From DTDX01 sp964608455 (GTDB lineage Archaea; Thermoproteota; Bathyarchaeia; 40CM-2-53-6; DTDX01): a DNA stretch of 36,504 bases. The position numbers were made by a program, and so were the translations under genes. Below are positions 16,081 through 23,460 of this stretch, one piece after another; the stretch's first letter is position 1; the number at the start of each line of letters is the position of its first letter. The stretch spans positions 1 through 36,504 of the forward strand of contig CAZSNM010000012.1 in the NCBI GenBank assembly GCA_964608455.1, read 5' to 3'. The notes under the pieces are model-generated. The model saw nothing but the letters and a program-made list of their open reading frames with translations, did no database searches and was not told the DNA's origin.

Positions 16081-16835
16081 ATTTCAAAAAGTTTTTTTGC
16101 ATTTTCAAATGTTGCTTCAGCCACCTCATTAAATGCTTTATTTCTTAATTCAGCTATTTTATTTATTATTTCAATTATATAGGCCGGTTCATTTCTTTTC
16201 CCTCTTTTTGATTGAGGAGCAAGCCATGGAGAATCTGTTTCAACCAAAATATAATCTAATGGAAGCTCTTTAGCTAATTTATGAAGCCTTATTGATTTTG
16301 GAAAAGTTATTGGACCTGCAAAAGATATTAAAAAACCCAGTTTTATACATTGCTTAGCCATTTCAAAGCTTCCGCTAAAGCAATGCATAACTCCTCTAAC
16401 ATCACCTTTATTTTTACTTAAAATATTTATAATTTCTCCATGAGCTTCCCTATCATGAATTATTATTGGTTTATCAAGTTCTTTAGCTAACTCTATTTGA
16501 GAAAGAAAAGCGTTTAACTGAGATTTTTTAGATGAAAAACATTTATAATAATCAAGTCCAATTTCCCCTATAGCTACAACTTTAGAATTTAAACAAAAAG
16601 CCTTTAATATATCTAAGGTTTTATTTGAAAAATTTTCAGCTTCATGAGGATGAATACCTACTGAAGCGTAAAAACCATATTTTTCAGCAAGCTTAATTCC
16701 CTTTTTATTAGCAGCTAAATCATAACCAACAATTATTATTGAAGTTACACCTGCTTTTTTAGCTCGAAAAACAACATCATCCCTATCTAATTCAAAATCT
16801 TCCCATTGTAAATGAGCATGAGAATCAACAATCAT
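16077..16835 (-). CDS. TatD-family metal-dependent hydrolase
   Basis: A 252-residue TIM-barrel amidohydrolase-type protein. It carries the metal-binding set of the family: DSHAHLQ at the N-terminus, GEIGLDYYK, IIIHDREAHG, HCFSGSFEMA and ETDSPWLAPQS. TatD proteins are 3'-5' exonucleases or D-aminoacyl-tRNA deacylase-like enzymes; the cellular role in archaea is not settled. All metal ligands appear intact. The next gene upstream on this strand ends 44 bp away. Confidence 0.93.
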   Translation of the reverse strand: MIVDSHAHLQWEDFELDRDDVVFRAKKAGVTSIIIVGYDLAANKKGIKLAEKYGFYASVGIHPHEAENFSNKTLDILKAFCLNSKVVAIGEIGLDYYKCFSSKKSQLNAFLSQIELAKELDKPIIIHDREAHGEIINILSKNKGDVRGVMHCFSGSFEMAKQCIKLGFLISFAGPITFPKSIRLHKLAKELPLDYILVETDSPWLAPQSKRGKRNEPAYIIEIINKIAELRNKAFNEVAEATFENAKKLFEI

Positions 16836-16879
16836 AATAATTAAATAAACAAATTTACCATAAAAACTTTTAATAATTT

Positions 16880-17317
16880 TTAATAAGTTACGCCTTTAGC
16901 TGCTAAATAATTTTCCCAATACTGCGCTATTTCCTTAAGCCTATTACTAAATTGCTTGCTTAATTGAGTTGGATCATTTCTATATTTTTTTTCAAGCAAA
17001 CCGCTTTTAAGCATAGCTTTATAGGTATCGCTTAATGTTTGAGCGCTAACCTTAACTTTCTCTAAAACTTTTTTACTAAGCTCCTTAAGATACATTGGTC
17101 TTTTAGCTTCAACTAAAGCTTCTATTATAGCTTTTGAAACCTCCTGTTTTTTAATGCTATGAGGAAAAATAATTTTGCAGAAAACATCTAAATCAACTAT
17201 TTGCTTACCTGTAATTTTTTTATCTATCTTTGGAAAAATCCAAACCCATTTTTTTTGTCTTTCCTTATAATACTCTTCTTTCTTAAGCTTTAAATAATTA
17301 AGTTTTTTTCTAACCAA
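16880..17317 (-). CDS. Putative winged-helix protein, unknown function
   Basis: A basic 145-residue protein. The N-terminal 35 residues are very lysine/tyrosine-rich. Residues about 60-120 (VSKAIIEALVEAKRPMYLKEL, then VSAQTLSDTYKAMLKSGLLEKKY) have the helix pattern of a winged helix-turn-helix: 'do these two things, then pick the recognition helix'. A helical tail follows. I do not recognise the family. The start is TTG 17317 behind GGTGA. It is divergent from the Hsp20 gene, and the 286-bp gap holds the tandem CTTTATAAAGAAAG repeats, so it could regulate that gene (inference). Confidence 0.6.
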   Translation of the reverse strand: MVRKKLNYLKLKKEEYYKERQKKWVWIFPKIDKKITGKQIVDLDVFCKIIFPHSIKKQEVSKAIIEALVEAKRPMYLKELSKKVLEKVKVSAQTLSDTYKAMLKSGLLEKKYRNDPTQLSKQFSNRLKEIAQYWENYLAAKGVTY

Positions 17318-17442
17318 AATCAGTTCACCTAATTAAATTTTTCCTTGATTTCTTTAATTAATTCAAAATGCTATTTGCCTTCCTTAAATAAGATGCTTAA
17401 ACTTTTGTTAATGATTAACATTAAATTGCTAAATATGCTTTT

Positions 17443-17470
17443 CTTTATAAAGAAAGCTTTATAAAGAAAG
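17443..17470. repeat. Tandem repeat of CTTTATAAAGAAAG (two exact copies)
   Basis: Two adjacent, exact 14-bp copies at 17443-17456 and 17457-17470. Each copy contains the 10-bp palindrome CTTTATAAAG, which also looks like a TATA box. It lies midway between the putative winged-helix gene (start 17317, minus) and the Hsp20 gene (start 17604, plus). Tandem palindromes between a regulator-like gene and a heat-shock gene suggest an operator, but no binding protein is known. Confidence 0.6.
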
Positions 17471-17603
17471 AAATATTTTATATTTTTTAACCCAACCCTT
17501 TTAACATAAACAAATTAAGAAATTTAAAAAATAAACCTTTCACTATGAATAAAAATTCTTATTAAGGAGAATTGAAATATTTATTGAGTGGAGGTCGAAA
17601 AAA

Positions 17604-18203
17604 TTGTTTTGGGAAGATTTTCCAGAATGGTTTAGAAGAAGATTTAGGCGCTCACCATTTTTCAGCAGCTGGTTTTTTGAAGATATTGAAAAAATGATGG
17701 AGGAAATGTTTAAGGAAATTCAAGAGTTTATTCCAAAGGAATTAATTAAAGAAGAAAAGCTTCCTAGCGGTGGAGTAATTCGAAGAATAGGCCCAATAGT
17801 TTATGGTTATTCAATGAGTATAGGGCCTGATGGAAAACCTATAATTCGAGAATTTGGAAATGTTAAGCCTTCAATGAAACCTACAGCTTTTGGCATTCCA
17901 AAACCTGGTTTAGAAGTTAAAGTTGAACGAGAACCATTAGTTGATACAATAGAGGAGGAAGAAAACGTTAAGGTTATAGCTGAAGTTCCAGGAGTTGAAA
18001 AAGAAGATATAAACCTTGAATGCACAGAAAACTCTTTAATAATTTCTGTTGATACACCAACAAGAAAATATTATAAAGAGGTTGAGTTACCCGCTGAAGT
18101 TGATCCTCAAAGCGCTAAAGCCTCATATAAAAATGGTGTTTTAGAAGTGACATTAACAAAAAAGAAGGCTAAACCTAAAGGACAAAAAATAAAAATTGAA
18201 TAA
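17604..18203 (+). CDS. Small heat shock protein, Hsp20/alpha-crystallin family
   Basis: A 199-residue holdase chaperone. The N-terminal arm is aromatic and arginine-rich (FPEWFRRRFRRSPFFSSWFF). A conserved linker contains GVIRRIGPIVYGYSMSIGPDGKP, then the alpha-crystallin domain runs from about residue 108 to 190 (VKVIAEVPGVEKEDINLE, YYKEVELPAEVD, ASYKNGVLEVTLTK). The tail ends with IKI, matching the I-x-I motif used for oligomer assembly. The start is TTG 17604 behind GGAGGT (17590-17595). A stand-alone ATP-cone gene follows 33 bp later, probably co-transcribed. Confidence 0.94.
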   Translation: MFWEDFPEWFRRRFRRSPFFSSWFFEDIEKMMEEMFKEIQEFIPKELIKEEKLPSGGVIRRIGPIVYGYSMSIGPDGKPIIREFGNVKPSMKPTAFGIPKPGLEVKVEREPLVDTIEEEENVKVIAEVPGVEKEDINLECTENSLIISVDTPTRKYYKEVELPAEVDPQSAKASYKNGVLEVTLTKKKAKPKGQKIKIE

Positions 18204-18236
18204 TTTTTTAAGCTTTAAAGCTTTAGGGAGATAAAA

Positions 18237-18491
18237 ATGCCCTCAATAATTAAAAGAAATGGTGAAGAAGAAGGTTTTATTCCAGAAAAAATAGTTGTAA
18301 GCTGCATTAAAGCTGGAGCACCACCATCTATAGCTAGAGAAATAGCTAAAGAAGTTGAAAGCATAATTCCAGATAAAATTGAAAGCAAAGAAGTTAGAAA
18401 AATTGTTCTTGAAGCATTAGAAAAAAGAAATCCTAAATGGGTTGAAAACTGGAAAATTTATGATAAAGCTGTTAAAAAAAGATTTGAATAA
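18237..18491 (+). CDS. Stand-alone ATP-cone domain protein
   Basis: An 84-residue protein that is essentially a single ATP-cone, the nucleotide-sensing domain known from ribonucleotide reductase, NrdR and some kinases. Typical elements are IIKRNGEEEGFIPEKIVVSCIKAGAP, then REIAKEVES, and SKEVRKIVLEALEKRNPKWVENW. No catalytic or zinc-ribbon domain is attached, so it is not NrdR. An AGGGAG ribosome-binding site precedes the ATG. It lies in the apparent Hsp20 operon. A related ATP-cone heads the nuclease-like protein at 29404-30267. Confidence 0.85.
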   Translation: MPSIIKRNGEEEGFIPEKIVVSCIKAGAPPSIAREIAKEVESIIPDKIESKEVRKIVLEALEKRNPKWVENWKIYDKAVKKRFE

Positions 18492-18608
18492 GCAATTAAT
18501 CCCATTTTTTATGCTTCATTTTTTTATTCTTTAAATGTCTGCTAAAGGCTTTTCTGTTTTTCAATCATATATGTTAAAAATTGCTTATTTTCGAAATTAC
18601 TATATTGA

Positions 18609-18626
18609 TTGGTTTATATAAACCAA
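18609..18626. promoter_or_regulatory. Perfect 18-bp palindrome containing a TATA box
   Basis: TTGGTTTATATAAACCAA is identical on both strands and has a TATA-like centre. It lies in a 365-bp gap (18492-18856) between two convergent genes, where no promoter is expected. An ATG (18654) begins a short frame 28 bp downstream on the plus strand. It looks like an operator overlapping a TATA box; the object it controls is not evident. Confidence 0.45.
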
Positions 18627-18653
18627 AACTTTTACTTTATAAATTAGTTATTC

Positions 18654-18810
18654 ATGGAACAACCATCATTTTCATTTTTATGGGCAAGCCTTTTTGAAAT
18701 AGTAAGTGAACTTTATTATTAGTTGTCATTATTTTGATAGAGGGCCTCAAAAAGATATTAAAAAGACTTGGTTTAACTTAATAAAAGATTTAAGGTATCA
18801 AGTTTTTTAG
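18654..18810 (+). pseudogene. Possible remnant of a small gene in two overlapping frames
   Basis: From ATG 18654 a 22-residue frame (MEQPSFSFLWASLFEIVSEL...) ends at 18722. A second frame, shifted by one, runs from GTG 18706 to TAG 18810 and encodes 34 residues including YFDRGPQKDIKKTWFNLIKD. Both have protein-like composition and together could be one frameshifted gene behind the palindromic TATA element. I do not recognise a family. Each could also be chance. The rest of the gap, 18811-18856, shows nothing. Confidence 0.25.
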
Positions 18811-18856
18811 TTTTAACTAGTGAAATAAACTTGGTATTAATCTTTATTAAAGGCGA

Positions 18857-19414
18857 TTAATACTCTTTTAAAAACACTTCTTTTCTTTTACAATGGCATT
18901 TTAAAGTGGTTAACATATAATTAAATATAGAGTTTTGATTTAATGCATTATTCGGTGGTCCATCACAAATAATAACAAAGTATCTTGAGGATTCTGGGCA
19001 ATGAAAGAAAATCGAATGAACTTCATGATCAACTTTTCTAGTGTACCATGGAAGAACCATAGAATAATCAATTGTAGCTATTTTAGATGAAATCTTAATT
19101 GCTTCATGCGTGTTAATTACTAGTTTTTCTTGATTAATAAATTCAAATCCTGCTCTGCTATATTTTCTTTCTTTTTCAAGTCTTTTTAAGGAATCTTGAG
19201 CTTGCTCCTCTGCATTTTTAAATCTTTTTTTAGCTTCATTTAGGTTTCCCCAACCTATTGTTATTGCTACACCATGATGAATATCTTGAGTGCAAAACAT
19301 TACGCTGCCATCAATATATTTAGAACCATGCTTTACTCTAACTTCCCAATCTCCAGGATAAAAAACTTCTATATCATAAATAGAAAAAAGCGAGAAATTT
19401 AAGTTTTCAGTCAT
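18857..19414 (-). CDS. Unknown soluble protein downstream of the membrane microprotein
   Basis: A 185-residue protein with no signal peptide or membrane segment. The start (IYDIEVFYPGDWEVRVKHGS) followed by DGSVMFCTQDIHHGVAITIGWG, an amphipathic helix (AKKRFKNAEEQAQDSLKRLEKERK) and strands ending in HSIFFHCPESSRYFVIICDG is reminiscent of the PsbP/Mog1-like fold, where a 'Y-P-x-x-W' strand opens the domain. That is a guess at fold, not function. It begins 10 bp after the 28-residue membrane microprotein and shares its promoter, which duplicates the transporter promoter. Confidence 0.65.
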   Translation of the reverse strand: MTENLNFSLFSIYDIEVFYPGDWEVRVKHGSKYIDGSVMFCTQDIHHGVAITIGWGNLNEAKKRFKNAEEQAQDSLKRLEKERKYSRAGFEFINQEKLVINTHEAIKISSKIATIDYSMVLPWYTRKVDHEVHSIFFHCPESSRYFVIICDGPPNNALNQNSIFNYMLTTLKCHCKRKEVFLKEY

Positions 19415-19423
19415 AATAAATCC

Positions 19424-19510
19424 TTATGGGAAACCTTGATAATATGCATATACAGCAAAAGCTAGAATATAAATTATCACTGCTCCAATAGCATATGCTT
19501 TCCAACCCAT
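19424..19510 (-). CDS. 28-residue single-pass membrane microprotein
   Basis: Encoded sequence starts MGWKAYAIGAVIIYILAFAV and ends YAYYQGFP: one hydrophobic helix with a lysine before it and a polar, aromatic tail. A GGGGG-type ribosome-binding site (about 19519-19523) precedes the ATG, and a TATA box at 19550-19558 would start transcription about 18 bp before it. It lies 10 bp upstream of the 185-residue gene and is divergent from an APC-family transporter that uses an identical promoter element. Small single-helix accessory subunits are known for other transporter families (for example MetS with NSS transporters), so a role with this permease is a reasonable inference. No homologue is recognised. 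Confidence 0.7.
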   Translation of the reverse strand: MGWKAYAIGAVIIYILAFAVYAYYQGFP

Positions 19511-19547
19511 TTTTTCAACCCCCTTAATCAAAAATTAATGATTTAAA

Positions 19548-19566
19548 TCAATATATAAAGCTTACG
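19548..19566 (-). promoter_or_regulatory. Promoter element of the microprotein operon (copy 1 of a 19-bp inverted pair)
   Basis: On the minus strand this is CGTAAGCTTTATATATTGA, with the TATA box inside. It is an exact reverse-complement copy of 19683-19701. The TATA centre lies about 44 bp before the ATG at 19510, giving an 18-nt leader that includes the ribosome-binding site. Confidence 0.75.
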
Positions 19567-19682
19567 ATAAAACATAGCAGTAGAATTAAATATGAGTCAC
19601 ATATAATTGTAAAAATTCTGAAAATAATAAATATTTTTTTTCACAAATTTGTTTATGAATACATTTTTACATATACAACTAC

Positions 19683-19701
19683 CGTAAGCTTTATATATTG
19701 A
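19683..19701 (+). promoter_or_regulatory. Promoter element of the APC transporter gene (copy 2 of the 19-bp inverted pair)
   Basis: CGTAAGCTTTATATATTGA on the plus strand, identical to the element that faces the other way at 19548-19566. The identity covers the CGTAAGC upstream of the TATA box as well as the box. The predicted start of transcription is near 19720, about 40 nt before the transporter ATG with its GGAGG (19746-19750). The 116 bp between the copies hold no gene. Confidence 0.75.
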
Positions 19702-19762
19702 ATGTAAAAATAACCAATTTTTTACAGCTGCAAAAATAGAAAAAAGGAGGAAAAATAGAAAA

Positions 19763-21409
19763 ATGGCTGCGGAAAAAAAGCTTTTCGCTAGAAGAGCATC
19801 AGGTTTAGTTCGAGTCATTGGACCATTTGCTGCTTTAGCTTTTGGTGTTCACAACACAAGCTTATCATATAGCGGAACAATAAGTTTAAGCTGGATTCCA
19901 GCTTTATTTCCTGGAACCCAAGTTTACTGGCTTTTACTTATTGGAGGAATATGGTGTGGAATTCATGGAACAAACTATGCGATGATTGGAACATTAATGC
20001 CTAGATCTGGAGCTGATTACGTGTTTAACTCGCGTATATGGAGACCAGATCTAAGCTTTGCTTTAAGCTTAACCTATGTTGTTTATAGCGCTATTGTATC
20101 AGGAACCGAATGTGGGATGAACTCCTGGTGGATGCAAAGCCTCTTTCAATCTTTAGGCTATTTATACAATAGGCCTGATTGGATTGAACTTGCAACATGG
20201 TTCGTAAGCCTTCAAGGATATATTGTAATGGGTTCAATCACAGCCATAGCCTTATTCATTCTGATGATTATGCCTACGAGAATTGTTGTGAACTATATGA
20301 ATGTGACTTTAGTTTTAGGAAACCTGATGTACGTTACAATAATGCTGCCCTTAGCTATGATAACTCCTGAAGCTTGGCGAGCAGCTTGGAACCTAGTTAT
20401 GGGTGCTGGGAACTATGAAGCTGTTATTGAAACAGCTAAAGCAGCCGGCTTAACATTTTTTGAAACAAAATGGGAGCGTATAATTCAAACGTTAAATGGT
20501 GCCGGCTTAGCAACATTCTGGATCTACTATGGTTGGCACATCCCAGTAATCTTCTCTGGCGAAGTTAAAGAGGTTGAAAAATCTCTTATGGTAGCTGCTT
20601 GGGGAACAGTTTGGATGACAAACTTTTGGTTTGGCGCTGAAAACTGGGCAATGGTTAAACTAACTTCAGTTGAATGGGTTGCTGCTGAAGCTTATCTAGC
20701 TACAGCTACAGCCGTTATAGGTGGGGTTGGAACAGGGCCTGGAGGATTAAAAGTTGGAGCTTGGCCAGCTTTATACGCTTTAGTGGCAATGATTGGATTA
20801 AACTGGCCTAGAGATCTTATAGCTGCAATGTCTTTTTGGATAAATATTAATGAGCTTTTGCTCGAAATAGCTTTACCAGCATGCTATTGGTTCTATTCAA
20901 GCAGATTATTCTTTGCTTTTGCTTTTGACAGAATTTTACCCGAAAAAATCACGTATCTCCATCCAAGATTAAGAAGCCCAGTTATAGCTATGGTAATAAT
21001 GCTTTTAATAGCTCCAATTGGAATAATTATTCAAGCAGGAGTCGTTGGCTTTCCAATGGCTTTCATTTATGCAGCATGTCTTGTCTGGATTCTTGCAGCC
21101 ATATGCACAATAATTCTTCCATACAAGAATAAACCATTATACGATGCAGCCCCATGGTGGATTAAAAAGTACAGAATGGTTCAAGTAGTTGGAGTAATAA
21201 CACTAATCATACTGCTTTGGAACGTTATTGGTGTTTGGGTCTTTCTACCACCAACAGCTGCAGCTTTAGGCGTAACACCTGCTATGTTAAGAGATATAGC
21301 AATTATTACATTGATAGGCTTTATAATTTTCCATATCTCAAGGTACTATAGGCTTAAGAAAGAAGGCTTCGACTTAATGGATACATTTAAGGCTATTCCG
21401 CCTGTTTAA
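19763..21409 (+). CDS. APC-superfamily amino acid permease
   Basis: A 548-residue integral membrane protein with about 12 hydrophobic helices. The first helix starts RVIGPFAALAFGVHNTSLSYSG, and GTLMPRSGADYVFNSRIWRP between helices 2 and 3 corresponds to the APC 'P-x-SGG-x-Y-x-y' region. The later SRLFFAFAFDRILPEKITYLHPRLRSPV matches the conserved 'S-R-x-x-x-A-x-A-x-D-x-x-L-P' loop of APC permeases. The substrate is probably an amino acid or amine, not determinable here. GGAGG precedes ATG 19763. By eye the gene uses more G and C at third positions than its neighbours, consistent with high expression, the hydrophobic composition, or transfer. It is divergent from a microprotein gene sharing its promoter element. 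Confidence 0.9.
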   Translation: MAAEKKLFARRASGLVRVIGPFAALAFGVHNTSLSYSGTISLSWIPALFPGTQVYWLLLIGGIWCGIHGTNYAMIGTLMPRSGADYVFNSRIWRPDLSFALSLTYVVYSAIVSGTECGMNSWWMQSLFQSLGYLYNRPDWIELATWFVSLQGYIVMGSITAIALFILMIMPTRIVVNYMNVTLVLGNLMYVTIMLPLAMITPEAWRAAWNLVMGAGNYEAVIETAKAAGLTFFETKWERIIQTLNGAGLATFWIYYGWHIPVIFSGEVKEVEKSLMVAAWGTVWMTNFWFGAENWAMVKLTSVEWVAAEAYLATATAVIGGVGTGPGGLKVGAWPALYALVAMIGLNWPRDLIAAMSFWININELLLEIALPACYWFYSSRLFFAFAFDRILPEKITYLHPRLRSPVIAMVIMLLIAPIGIIIQAGVVGFPMAFIYAACLVWILAAICTIILPYKNKPLYDAAPWWIKKYRMVQVVGVITLIILLWNVIGVWVFLPPTAAALGVTPAMLRDIAIITLIGFIIFHISRYYRLKKEGFDLMDTFKAIPPV

Positions 21410-21459
21410 ACCTAAAAAAATAAACTTTTCCTCATTTTTTTTATAAAAAAAGGTTAACT

Positions 21460-22332
21460 ATGAAAGCAAAAATTAAACTTCCCATTATTATTTTATTTTT
21501 CTGGCTTTTATGTTGTTTTAGACCTGCTGAAGCTTTAACAACTATTAAAATTGAAGAAAATGATGTCAATTTTTACTCTTTAATCGCTATACATCAAAAT
21601 TTCCTTCAAAAATCTGAAAGCCTTATTTTTAATGAAGATACCTTAAATCTGCTTAATGAAAGCTTATCTTTCGCAATTAAAGAAAAAGCTCCATCTGCAA
21701 CAATTCATAATTTAAAAGCTTCATTAAAAATTGATGAAAAATGGTTTAACATAAGCTTATCATTTAAAGTTGAAGGAATTTCAAAAAATGTTGGAAATAA
21801 AATTATTGTTGATTGCTCTTGGAAAAATTTTCAAATAAAAAACAATTTAACAATTAATGGAATAGAATTTAATAAAGTGGGAGAAACTTATCTTACTCCA
21901 TTAATTAAAAAATATGAAAACTCTTCAGAAGCTAGATTCTGGATAAATGAAACACATTCTGTATCGCCAGAGAAAGCTTTAGAGATTGCTGCTAACTTTG
22001 CTACATTAGATTTTAAAGAGTTTTCCGTACCTTTAGAAAGTTGGAATAAAACTTACAATGTTAAAACACAAAAAACCATTTTTCAATATAATGCACCTTC
22101 AAAAATAAACTTTAACTTAACTGTTAAAGGAGAAAACAAATCTTTATCATATATATTAAAATTTGATTCTAAAGCTGAAATTTCCATTTTTGGTTACGCT
22201 AAAGCGATTGGAGATACATTAATTTTCGAAAGCATTAAAGAGAAAAAAGAAAAAAATATAGCCATCATAATCTTAATTTTATTTTTAATAACTGTTTCAC
22301 TTCATTTATATGAGAAAAAATATTTGAAATAA
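21460..22332 (+). CDS. Secreted/membrane-anchored protein of unknown function
   Basis: A 290-residue protein with an N-terminal signal peptide or anchor (KLPIIILFFWLLCCFRPAEA, residues 7-26), a ~230-residue extracellular region rich in N-x-S/T sequons, and a C-terminal helix (IAIIILILFLITVSLHLY) before a basic tail. That topology places the main domain outside the cell, held at one or both ends. The extracellular part looks beta-rich. I recognise no family. It begins 50 bp after the permease across a T-rich tract, so co-transcription is uncertain. Confidence 0.7.
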   Translation: MKAKIKLPIIILFFWLLCCFRPAEALTTIKIEENDVNFYSLIAIHQNFLQKSESLIFNEDTLNLLNESLSFAIKEKAPSATIHNLKASLKIDEKWFNISLSFKVEGISKNVGNKIIVDCSWKNFQIKNNLTINGIEFNKVGETYLTPLIKKYENSSEARFWINETHSVSPEKALEIAANFATLDFKEFSVPLESWNKTYNVKTQKTIFQYNAPSKINFNLTVKGENKSLSYILKFDSKAEISIFGYAKAIGDTLIFESIKEKKEKNIAIIILILFLITVSLHLYEKKYLK

Positions 22333-22342
22333 AAAGTAAAAG

Positions 22343-22864
22343 TTAAATTATTCTATTTTTTATCATAAGCTTAAGTTGTTCAGGGTTAAAAATCCCGCTA
22401 AAATTTTCAATTAATATTTTAAAATATACTTCTACTTCAGAATCATTCATATATTGAAACATGTATTGTCCCACATATGGTGAGGGGGGGCCTTCTCTAG
22501 AAACAAACTCTATATGCATTAATGGATCCCCCCTTTTAATTGTTATTGGTATTCTTTCATTGCTTAAATTTACCAATTCTAAAGCTAATCTTCCTACGAA
22601 TCCGCTGTGAACTTTAGCAGCATTTAAAAATGATAAACCCATCCGTCCATATTTGCTTTTAGCTGTAAGATGCGCTACAAAATTTGGTGGTGTAAAAACA
22701 ATCTCTTCAGAAATTAAGTTTTTATGCTCTAAATAATTTAATGTTGTATCTTCTCTTACAGTTAAAACATAGCCATCTCCATCAAGTAAATTTTCATTAA
22801 ATGGATAAATGCATTTAAATTTTTTAATTAATTCTAAAAGTTTATCTCTTCCTAAAATGCACAT
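22343..22864 (-). CDS. dCTP deaminase/dUTPase-fold protein
   Basis: A 173-residue member of the trimeric dUTPase/Dcd superfamily. SKYGRMGL (70-77) matches the S-S-x-x-R-x-G motif that binds triphosphate and contacts the base, and FVGRLALELVN (89-99) matches the family's G-x-[IL]-T-L-E-L-x-N segment with its glutamate. The intervening [IV]-D-x-G-[FYW] motif reads V-H-S-G-F (85-89), so the usual aspartate is histidine. It may be a true dCTP deaminase, a bifunctional enzyme, or a paralogue with another substrate. It is convergent with the secreted protein (10-bp gap). Confidence 0.8.
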   Translation of the reverse strand: MCILGRDKLLELIKKFKCIYPFNENLLDGDGYVLTVREDTTLNYLEHKNLISEEIVFTPPNFVAHLTAKSKYGRMGLSFLNAAKVHSGFVGRLALELVNLSNERIPITIKRGDPLMHIEFVSREGPPSPYVGQYMFQYMNDSEVEVYFKILIENFSGIFNPEQLKLMIKNRII

Positions 22865-22952
22865 AACATTTAAATAATTTAATTTTTAATCTAAATCTTT
22901 TTTACATTACTATTTCAAATAGAGGCATCTTCAGCATTTAAAAATTTAAACT

Positions 22953-23414
22953 TTAAATTAAAGAGTAAGCTTTAATAATTAAATCAAGTTTATTTTGAGT
23001 TAAGGCCTCTTCATCATATTTTAATTCTATCATCACTTTTGTTTCAAATCCCGATTTTATAATAAAACTTGATTCAATAATATATTCTTCTTGAGAAACC
23101 TCTAAAAATGTTAAGTTTCCATTTAAATTTATTGAAGCATTAACAATTTTAAACTTAATTTTTTCATAATTTCCTGTAGGCATTAAAACTGTTAATGTTT
23201 CAGATTTATTCATAAACGTTAAATCTATTTTGTTGTTTGAAATACTTTCCCAATTAAATAAATAAGCCTTTAAATCAATTATTGTTCCAGTTATTTTTAA
23301 CCCCCCTTTAGCAACTATAGTAATTTTTAATGTTCCAACAGAAACCATAGGATAAAATGAAAAAACTAATATTATAGCCAATATTATTGCTGCAAAAATT
23401 CTTTCGCTATTCAT
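22953..23414 (-). CDS. Secreted beta-rich protein, DUF4382-like (tentative)
   Basis: A 153-residue protein with an N-terminal signal anchor (IFAAIILAIILVFSFYPMV, residues 6-24). The rest alternates as beta strands: GTLKITIVAKGGLKITG, NNKIDLTFMN, LMPTGNYEKIKFKIVNASI and ESSFIIKSGFETKVMIELKYDEE. The order 'idL-strand, P-T-G-x-Y-x-K-I-x-x-K, strand pair' resembles DUF4382 domains found in archaeal surface proteins; that is recall and tentative. The function is unknown. It lies 46 bp downstream of porB on the same strand, across T-rich sequence, and may be transcribed with it or separately. Confidence 0.6.
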   Translation of the reverse strand: MNSERIFAAIILAIILVFSFYPMVSVGTLKITIVAKGGLKITGTIIDLKAYLFNWESISNNKIDLTFMNKSETLTVLMPTGNYEKIKFKIVNASINLNGNLTFLEVSQEEYIIESSFIIKSGFETKVMIELKYDEEALTQNKLDLIIKAYSLI

Positions 23415-23460
23415 TATACAACCTCATTTTTAAATTTTATTTTTTAAAAATTTGAAAATT

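Noticed and set aside
19597..19818. A minus-strand 73-residue frame across the transporter promoter and start.
   Set aside because: It covers the promoter element and the start of a clear transporter gene on the other strand and has low-complexity composition; it is a shadow frame.
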